A stretch of DNA of 64,000 nucleotides from the NCBI GenBank assembly GCA_040386075.1, contig JAZKGE010000034.1:62001-126000 (forward strand). The letters run 5' to 3'. A program made the position numbers and the translations under genes. The stretch is from UBA4416 sp040386075 (GTDB lineage Bacteria > Bacteroidota > Bacteroidia > B-17B0 > Aurantibacillaceae). Under the pieces are notes generated by a model, which had not been told where the DNA came from, made no database searches, and saw nothing but the letters and a program-made list of their open reading frames with translations. Positions 34,449-44,400 of this stretch are shown piece by piece (position 1 is the first letter of the stretch; every line of letters starts with the position of its first letter).

Positions 34449-34452
34449 AATA

Positions 34453-35388
34453 CTAGAAATATCTTGGTGTTACTACTTTACGTTGTTTGTATGAGAATAA
34501 ATAACCTAATGTGATCTCATGTGAACCTTGCGAATACTTTTGAATTTTGGTCAAACCATAATCATAAGAATAGTTTACAAGGAACTGAGGTGTTACCTGA
34601 AGGCCCACTAACGCTGATACATTAGAGCCGCTTCTATACCCTAATCCTGCCCATATTTTGTTTTTGATAAGGAAATTAGCATTGATATCGTATTGCAAAG
34701 GAGCGCTTTGAACCATTTTAACCATTGCCTGAGGTTTTATTTTCAGATCTTCATTAATTGTAAATACATTTCCTATTGTTAAATAATAATGAAATTTACT
34801 CACATTAAATTTTGTTGATTTATCAATATCACCTGTGGCAGTAAATATATAGCTGTCATCGATCATGCGGGGAATAGAAACACCTGCATAAAATGTATTC
34901 GTGTAATAGTAGATACCAGCTCCAAAATTTGGGGTAATAATACTTGGCGTGTTTTGAGACACCTGTATATCGCCCGATTCAGTAGCTTTTAATTCAGCTA
35001 GTTTGTTTACCTGATTGTGGATGCCGCCCATTAAACCAAATGAAAGTTTGCCCTTTTCACTTACTTTAATTCTATAAGCATAATTTAAGTAGATCAGATT
35101 GCGGTTTAATTTTCCAATTTGTTCGTTTAAGAAACTAAGACCTAAGCCCATCTTGTCATTTGCCAATGGTCCATGTAATGTAAACGAAGTTGTAATAGGC
35201 CTTCCCGGAAAGCTAACCCACTGCTGGCGATGTGTTAGGTTCACAGCCATAGCTTCTTTCGATCCTGTGTAAGCGGGATTGATGTACATTTCGTTGAACA
35301 TATACTGTGTAAACATGGCATCATACTGAGCTTTTGCGCAGATGCTGCTGAATAAAGCGATCACGATTATTAAAATTGATTTTTTCAT
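34453..35388 (-). CDS. PorP/SprF-family type IX secretion membrane protein
   Basis: A 311-residue outer-membrane protein. After the signal peptide (MKKSILIIVIALFSSICAKAQ) comes the PorP/SprF hallmark YDAMFTQYMFNEMYINPAYTGSKEAMAVNLTHRQQWVSFPGRPITTSFTLHGPL. Beta strands follow (GLSFLNEQIGKLNRNLIYLNYAYRI, FGLMGGIHNQ, FGAGIYYYTNTFYAGVSIPRM, LQVTPQFLVNYSYDYG) and the end is EITLGYLFSYKQR. SprF is needed for export and surface attachment of the type B cargo SprB in Flavobacterium. Here the gene is 33 bp behind a giant type B adhesin and 4 bp before a PorE-like gene. I infer the same cargo-specific role. Confidence 0.93.
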   Translation of the reverse strand: MKKSILIIVIALFSSICAKAQYDAMFTQYMFNEMYINPAYTGSKEAMAVNLTHRQQWVSFPGRPITTSFTLHGPLANDKMGLGLSFLNEQIGKLNRNLIYLNYAYRIKVSEKGKLSFGLMGGIHNQVNKLAELKATESGDIQVSQNTPSIITPNFGAGIYYYTNTFYAGVSIPRMIDDSYIFTATGDIDKSTKFNVSKFHYYLTIGNVFTINEDLKIKPQAMVKMVQSAPLQYDINANFLIKNKIWAGLGYRSGSNVSALVGLQVTPQFLVNYSYDYGLTKIQKYSQGSHEITLGYLFSYKQRKVVTPRYF

Positions 35389-35421
35389 TGTCTTCTATTT
35401 ATCTTATAATTTTAATATGAA

Positions 35422-38400
35422 TTAGTATTGTAATACAACGTAGCCATTAACCGGTTCATCTTCTCCGTCTTCAAATTCCACAATGTAGTAGTATGTTCCT
35501 TGTGGTAATGTGCTGTTACCGATTATCAATCCGCTTACGTTTGGCGTTCCGTTCCATGTATTATCATAAGCATCATTTGCGTATACTTTATTACCCCAAC
35601 GGTTAAACACGGTTATTTTTACTGTTCGTCCGCTTATACCTTTTATGACAAAGAAATCATTTTTACCATCTCCATCCGGCGTGAATACTTCGGGAATAAA
35701 TAATTCCACATCTGGTAATTCAAGAACTGTAGGAACGTTCTCTCCCGGTTCAGTAGCATCACCGTTTCCGTTAGGATCAGCTTCGGTACCTGTGTTAGAC
35801 GAATCTCTCACAATTCCTCCATCGGTACCAAAACCGGCACCAATAGCGATGTTGGTAATTGATTTCACATCATTTGGCGTTATATTAAGAATCAATGTGA
35901 TCGTTTCGATCTGGCCAGGGGCTAATTTACTTAAGTTAGCATCCAGCATACCTATATCGGTTACGCCATTGTAATTACCGTTAGCTGACAGGCTTCCGGA
36001 TGCCGAAGGGCCCGATTTGATAGTGTACTGCGCTGGCGAAGGAATGTTCAATGTATCGAACACCTGTACAAAACGAATGGTATCATTACCTAAATTTTTA
36101 ACGGTAATAGTATAAGTTACATCAAGTGTTTTATCAGCTAATACTTCGGATACAATTCCGCTCTTTGCAACTCCGATATGACTGTTTGGATTTAAACTAA
36201 CAACAGTTGCTGTATCATTATTGGTTGGATCACCATCATTATCCGGATCCCATGCGAAACCTGTATTAGAACTATCTGACACTGTTATAGCGCCATCAAA
36301 TCCAGATCCTATTGCTGAGTTTTTGAATGGACCAAAGAATCCGTTTGGATTGATCTGTACCGTAAATACAATTGTATCTTTTCTGCCAGCAGTTAATGTA
36401 CTTGTTAATGGCATCAACATATCATTTTGCGTTGAGCCATCATAACCTGCATTCACCGTTAAACTACTGTTTAGTGAAGTTACAACCGGTGTAGAAATAA
36501 CACTGTAAGTTGTTGGTAATGGGAACGTGCTGTTCAGGTTATCAATGATGCTGAAATTAGTTAAATCAACTGTTGAAGCATTTGTTGCAACTACTGTATA
36601 GGTTACATTATAAGCATTGTTGTTTACAAATGTTGGCGTACTTACTGCTTTGGTCATTCCTAACACATTACTGCTTGTTGTTGTAGAACATGTAACAGGC
36701 GTTAATGTTACCGTTAAATCTGCAAAACAACCATTTGCACTGAATACCCTGATCGTATATGGTATTGCTGTAGCAGGATTGGTTAATGTATTAGTTAAAG
36801 TTCCACCAAAAGGAATAGTGCTTCCTGTAACATAGGTTGCAGTACCTGTATAGGTTGCAGCTTGTGATAGGTCATAAGTGTCAGTTGAACCATATCCGGA
36901 GATGATGATCGTTCCGTCATTGTTGCTCACAGTACCTGTACATGTTGCAGGAATAACAGTTGCAGAGAATACAGGCACTGTAGTATCTGTTGTAACCGTT
37001 ACTGTTACCGTATTTGAACATCCGTTAGTTGGATCTGTTACTGTTACTGTGTAATCTCCTTCTACCGATGTTGTTGGTGTTTGTGCAGTAGATGTAAAGC
37101 TTGATGGGCCTGACCATGAGAATGACATGGTTGGAGTAATAGCAGTTATTACCGAGAGGGTTACTGTACTATTGCAACCCAATACCGGTCCAGGGAAACC
37201 AATACCAACTGTTGGTATAGTTGTGTTGGTTCCAACAGTTATGCTTGAGGTAGAACTACATCCGGTTATTGCATCATTTGCAGTTACCGTATAGTCTCCT
37301 GTTACAGTTGCTGTTGGAGATTGAGCTGTTGATGTAAAGCTTGATGGCCCTGACCAACTGTAAGTTAATGTATTAGTTTCAGTTGTTGAAGCGGTTAACG
37401 TAACACTCGTTGCACAACCTAAGCTTCCTGATGTTGTAGCTGTTAAGTTAGGCCCAACTGTATTTGTACCAACGGTGATAGTTGATGTTGAACTACAGCC
37501 TGAAGCGACATCGGTAACAGATATTGTGTAATCACCTGCTACAGTTGTTGTAGGGCTTTGAACTGTTGATGTAAAGCTTGATGGCCCACTCCACGCATAG
37601 GTTACTGCATTGGTTGAAGATGGTGTAGCTGTTAATGTAACATCGCCGATACAAGTTAAACTTCCTGAAGCCGTTGCTGTAAAACCAACAGTTGCGGTAC
37701 CTGTGCCAACTGTTACAGTTGCCGTAGTATTACAACCTGTTAAAGCATCTGCTACATTCACCGTATAATCACCCGCTACACTTGTTGTAGGAGATTGAAC
37801 TGCTGATGTAAAGCTTGAAGGGCCTGACCAATTATATGTTAATGTATTAGTTGTTGTTGAAGCAGCGGTTAATGTAATGGTTCCTGCACAACCTAAGCTG
37901 CCGGATGTAGTAACAGTTAAACCAGGAATGGTTGTATTAGTAACTACGCTTACAGTTGCAGTGTTTACACACCCTGTTAACAGATCAACAACCCCTAACG
38001 TATAAACGCCGCCTTCAGTAATGCCTGTTGGATTTTGTGTAGAACTTGTATAAGAACTTGGCCCTGTCCATAAATACACAACCGGTGATGATGTTGTACT
38101 ACCAAATAGATCAACAGATGATGTTAAACAAGTGATATCACCACTTACAGTTGCTGTAACGTTTGCAGGTCCTGGATCTACAGTAACAAATACTGTAGAT
38201 GAAGCCACGCAGGTTCCATTATCTCCTAATACAGTGTATGTGGTGCTTACTGAAGGAGTTGCTGTTACGGTTGCACCCGAGACGTTCATTGGCAGCCACG
38301 TATAAGTTGTAGCGCCACTTGCTGATAAGCTTACGGTAGAGTTAGCACAAGCCGCTGTTGGATTTGCTACTGCTGTAATAGATGTACCAGAAGCAACATT

Positions 38401-41400
38401 CAATACAAATGTATTGGTTGCAGTACATCCAAATCCGTTATCTCCTATTATGGTATAAGTTGTTGTTACCGAAGGAGCATCTGTGATGCTGTTCGTAGTT
38501 GCACCTGTAGGGTTCCATGTATAACTTGCTGCACCACTTGCCGTTAATGTAGCTGTTGTTCCTACACATATAGTACCAACAGGTGAAGCAGTGATCGTCA
38601 TAGTAGGGCTTGTTCCAACATTTACCGTAATGGTTTGTGTGCCGATACAACCGCCATTATCGCTCGCTACAGTATATGTTGTAGTAATGGTTGGACTATC
38701 AACAACACTTGCTGTGGTTGCAGAAACAGGACTCCATGTATAAGTTGTTCCACCACTTGCTGTTAATGTGATAGAACCTGCAGAACATAATGCCGTTGAT
38801 GTTGCTGCAATAGATAGTGATGGTATTGAATTAACATTGATCGTAATTGTATTGGTTCCAATACAGCCTGTTCCGTTATCTCCGTCAATTGTATATGTTG
38901 TAGTTACACTTGGAGTAACAACAGTTGTTGTTCCGGTTAAAGCACCCGGGTTCCATGTATAAGTTGAAGCTCCGTTTCCTGTTAGTGTTGCACTGGCTCC
39001 TGCACATATAGTTGTTGATGTTGAAGAAGCAGATACTGTTGGAGTTGTTCCAACATTGATAATGATCGTTTGAGTATTTGAGCATCCAGCTGCATCTGCA
39101 CCTGTTACGGTATAAGTTGTTGTAACAGAAGGGTTATCAAATACGGTTGCTGTCACAGCAGCTAAAGGTATCCACGTATAACTTGTGGCACCACTTGCGG
39201 TCATGGTTACAGTACCTGATGAACACAATAAAGTAGTTGTTGCAGAAATAGAAACCGAAGGAATTGCATTTACGTTTATGGTAACTGTAGCATTTGCCAC
39301 GCATCCTGTGCCGTTATCAGCATCAACCGTATATGTTGTTGTTACTGTTGGACTAACAACAGTGGTGGAACCTGTAATTGCTCCCGGGTTCCAGGTGTAA
39401 GATGTAGCTCCGTTTCCAGTTAAGGTTGCAGATGAACCTGCACAAATTGTATTAGAAGAAGCTGTTGCTGTTACTGACAAAGCAGGACCAACCGATATTG
39501 TGATTGTTTCTGTGTTAGTACAACCGCCGCCATTATCACCTGTTACTGTATAGGTTGTTGCTGTTGTTGGAGAAACTACCGTGGTTGAACCGGTTAATGT
39601 GCCAGGATTCCAAGTATATGTATTTGCACCACTTGCATTTAATGTAGAAGAGTTTCCTATACAAACAGTATTAGCTGAGGCAGAAAGTGTTAACGTTGGA
39701 TTTGCACCTACATTTACTGTAATAGTTTGCATGCCAATACAACCTGTTCCATTATCACTCACTACTGTATATGTGGTTGTAATAGTCGGACTGTCAACAA
39801 TAGCTGTGGTTGTTGCCGTCACCGGACTCCACGTGTATGTTGTTCCACCGCTTGCAGTTAAAGTCACTGAACCAACACATAATGCAGTTGAGCTTGCAGT
39901 GATCGAAACACTTGGTGCAGAATTTACAGTGATAGTAATTGTATTATTAGCAGCACATCCCAAACTGTTATCTCCGTCCACAGTATAGGTTGTTGTTACT
40001 GTTGGGCTTACAGCAACAGCTGTACCCGTTAAAGCACCAGGGTTCCATGTGTATGAGGTAGCTCCCGAGCCGGTTAACGTTGTTGTACTTCCTGCACAGA
40101 TTGAATTTGATGTAGCGGATGCCGTAACCGTTAAACTAGGACTAACAGATAAACTGATCGTTTGTGTTGTTGAACAAGTTCCATTAGTTCCTGTTACTGT
40201 ATACGCTGTTGTGGCTGTTGGAGTTACCACAACCGATGCAGTAGTTAATGCTCCCGGATTCCATGTATATGAAGTTGCGCCCATAGCGGTTAGTGTCCCG
40301 CTATTACCTGCGCAGATTGTATTAGAAGATGCAGACAGTGTTAATGTTGGATTCGAATTTACAGTCACGGTTACCGTTTCAGAATTTGTACATCCTATTC
40401 CGTTGTCGCTCATTACTGTATAAGTTGTAGTTATTGTTGGTGTTACCGCAACCATTGTTCCTGTTAAAGCGCCAGGCGACCACGTATAAGTTGAACTTCC
40501 GTTTGCTGTTAAGGTCGATGAACTACCTGAGCAGATAACCGTTGGTGAAGCACTGGCCGTGATCGTTGGATTTGCAATAACATTGATTGTTATTGTATTT
40601 GTAGCTGTACAACCGGCAACATTTACATCGGTAATTGTATAAGTTGTTGTTACCGTTGGAGAAACAACAACAGAGTTTCCTGTTAATGCCCCGGGATTCC
40701 ATGTATATGTGGCAGCACCACTTCCTGTTAAGGTTGTTGTTTGTCCTGCACAAATGGTATTTGATGAAGCGGTGGCAGCAACAGTTGGGTTGCTTACAGT
40801 TACATCCACAGTTTGCGTGGCTGTACAACCCATGGCATCAGTAGCATTCACTGTATAAATTGTAGTTGTTGTAGGAGTTACTGAGATAGTAGAACCTGTT
40901 AACGCACCCGGATTCCAGGTGTAAGTAGAAGCGCCTATGCTTGTTAAGGTAGCAGTATTTCCAACACATAATACAGTAGGATTTGAAGTTGCTGTTACGG
41001 TTAGCGTAGTATTAACAGTTAATGAAACAGTTGCAGTATTAGCGCATATTCCGTTGGATCCTGTTACTGTATAAATTGTAGTTGCTGTTGGTGACACTAC
41101 AGTTGTTGTTCCTGTTAATGCTCCAGGATTCCATGTATAAGAAGTAGCACCTGATCCTGTTAAGGTAGCAGAAACGCCTGCACAAATTGCAGTTGGATTA
41201 GATACAGCAGATACTGTAAAGTTTGGAACAACGTTTACATCAACAGTGTTTGTTGAAGTACAACCTGCTGCATTGGCACCGGTAACTGTATATGTTGTAG
41301 TTACTGTTGGACTAACGGCTACTGTAAATCCTGTTACTCCACCCGGGTTCCATGTATACGACACTGCGCCTAATGCGCCTAATGTAGTTGTACTTCCTGC

Positions 41401-44400
41401 ACAAATAGTTCCTGCCGCGGCCGCGGCCGTAAAACTCGGATTTGAATTTACAGTTAATGATACAGTTGTTGTGTTAGTACAACCTAATGCCGAAGTTCCG
41501 ATAACAGTATAAACTGTAGTTGCAGTTGGCGTAACCGTAACCGTTGAGCCCGTTAAAGCACCTGGGTTCCACGTGTATGTAGTTGCGCCGTTTCCTGTTA
41601 ATGTTGCAGAAGAGCCGGCACAAACAGCTGTTGGATTAGAAGTAGCAGTTAAGGTTGGTAATGAATTTACTGTTAAAGAAACCGTTGATGTATTAGAACA
41701 TGATCCATTGTTACCTGTTACGGTATAAACGGTAGTAGCACTTGGGCTAACAACAACGTTAGTTCCGGTTAAAGCACCCGGGTTCCAGGTATATGTAGTT
41801 GCACCGTTTCCTGTTAATGTTGCAGAAGAGCCGGCACAAATTGCTGTAGGATTGGATACAGCACTTATCGTTGGGATCGGCGCTACTGTTAAACTGATAG
41901 TATGTGTTGGACTTATACAACCGTCAGTGTTTGTTCCCACTACACTATAAATTGTAGTTGCAGTTGGCGATACAGCAATCGTAGATCCTGTTAAAGCACC
42001 AGGATTCCATGTGTAAGTAGAGGCCCCTGTTCCTGTTAAAGTTGCAGTAGATCCTATACATAATGTAGTTGGATTAGAAACCGCATTAACGGTTGGATTA
42101 GAAACTGTTAATGATACAGTGTTTGTGTTTGTACATCCTGACGCTGAAGTTCCAGTTACCGTATAAATGGTTGTAGTAGTTGGAGTTACTGCAACACTGG
42201 AACCGGTTAATGTACCCGGATTCCACGTATATGTTGAAGCGCCACTTGCAGTAAGAGTTGAACTCGCACCCGAACAAATAATTGTAGGACTACTTGTAAC
42301 ACTAATAGAAGGACTGGAATTAAGCGTTAATAAAACTGTAGATGTGTTTGTACAACCTAAACTATTGGTCCCAACAACAGAATATGTTGTCGTGACAGTT
42401 GGTGATACAACAACTGTATTACCGGTTAAGTTTCCTGGTGTCCAGGTGTAAGTTGTGCCACCGTTTGCGGTTAATGTTGCTGAACTTCCAGGACAAATAA
42501 TAGTTGGTGAACTGCTGGATGTAATTGTAGGATTTGGATTAACTACAACTGATAGAGTACCGGTATCTGAACAACCATTATTTAAACCAGTTATAGTATA
42601 TGTTGTGGTAATTGTTGGCGTTACGGCGACAGTAGCTCCTGTTAAACCACCCGGATTCCAGGTATAGGTTGAGGCACCTGTTCCTGTTAATATTGTCATA
42701 TCTCCGATACAAATTGCAGTTGGAGAACTTGTGGCATTTACAGTTGGTGTTGGGTTTACTTTTAGATTTACGGTTGAACTGCCGGTACATCCTAAAGATG
42801 ATGTTGCTATTACTGTATATATAGTAGTTACTGTTGGTGTAACAATTGTTGTAGATCCTGTTAATGCGCCGGGATTCCAGGTATATGAGGATGCACCGTT
42901 AGCCGTTAACGTTGCCGAATTTCCAGGGCATATAACAGTTGGGCTATTTGTGGCACTTACTGTTGGGTTTGGGTTAACCGTTACAAAAACTGTATTTGTA
43001 CCTATGCAACCTGAAGAAGCGTCTCGTCCTCTCACGGTATAGGTTGTACTAACGGTTGGTGATCTTGTTATTGTTGCCCCTACTACTGATCCAGGAAGCC
43101 ACGTATAAGTTGTAGCGCCGCTACTACTTAGTGTTACAGTTGCTCCCGAGCACAATAAGGTAGGTGATGCAGCAGCAGTAATTGTTGGAGTAACACCAAC
43201 AGATAGATTTAATGTTCTGGTTGCGGTGCATCCAACTGTGTTAGTTCCTGTTACAGTATAAACGGTAGTGGCTGTGGGTGTAACTACTATTGTATTTCCA
43301 GTCACACCTCCAGGGTTCCATGTATAAGAAGTTGCGCCGGTGCTGGTTAATGTTGCTGAAGAAGTATTGCATAGAATAGTTGGATTACTTGCTGCTGTTA
43401 CAGCAATGGTCGACACAGTAATACTTAAAGTAGTTGTGCCAACGCAGCCTGTTGTTGCAGTACCCGTTATTGAATAAGTTGTAGTAACGCTTGGAGACAC
43501 TGCAACAGTACTCCCTGTTAAGGAACCCGGATTCCAGGTATAGGTATTTGCGCCTGTAGCGGTTAATGTGGATGAACTACCCCGACAAATAAGTGTTGAC
43601 GAAGCAGAAGGAGTAACGGTTACGGTTGGATGAACAGTAATATCGATTGTACCGGTAGAAATACAACCGGAGGTATTCCGTCCGGTAACTGTATAATTTG
43701 TTGTTGTTGTAGGACTCACAACAGCAACAGTTCCGGTTGTGGAGCCAGGCATCCATGTATAGGTAGTTGCACCGCTTACAGTTAATGTGGTTGACGAGCC
43801 TAAACAAATAGATGCAGATGAGGCAGTGGGAGTCACGGTAGGATTTGCACTTACAGGAAGATTTATCGTTCTTGTGCCAACGCACCCTAAAGTATTAGTT
43901 GCGGTAACCGTATAAAGTGTTGTGATAGTTGGACTAACAACTATTGTGTTTCCGGTTATGCTACCAGGATTCCACGTATATGTTGACGCACCAGTAGCTG
44001 TTAGAGTAGCAGAGTTACCGGCACATAATATGGATGGATTTTTACTTGCAGTAATTACTGGCGTATTTACTACCACCGAAATTGTTTTTGTATTGGAACA
44101 ACCAGCTGATGTACCTGTTACGGTATATATAGTAGTTGTTGTTGGAGTAACTACAGTAACACTTCCTGAGATAGCACCGGGCATCCATGTATAACTGGTT
44201 GCACCGGAAACGGTAAGTGTTGATGACGCACCACTACAGATAGATGTTGGAGATGCTACCGGCGTAATAGTTATACCGGGTGTTACGCTTATTCCGACAG
44301 TATTAGTTGACGTACATCCCGTTGCGTTTCTTCCTGTAACAGTATAAATAGTATTAGCTGTTGGTGTTGCAACCACTGTTGCCCCTACAATTGGCCCGGG

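Noticed and set aside
39581..40423. Plus-strand open frames antisense to the adhesin (over 100 codons)
   Set aside because: They are the mirror of a repetitive Thr/Ser-rich coding sequence, share the same 73-residue period, and lack starts, promoters and family features.
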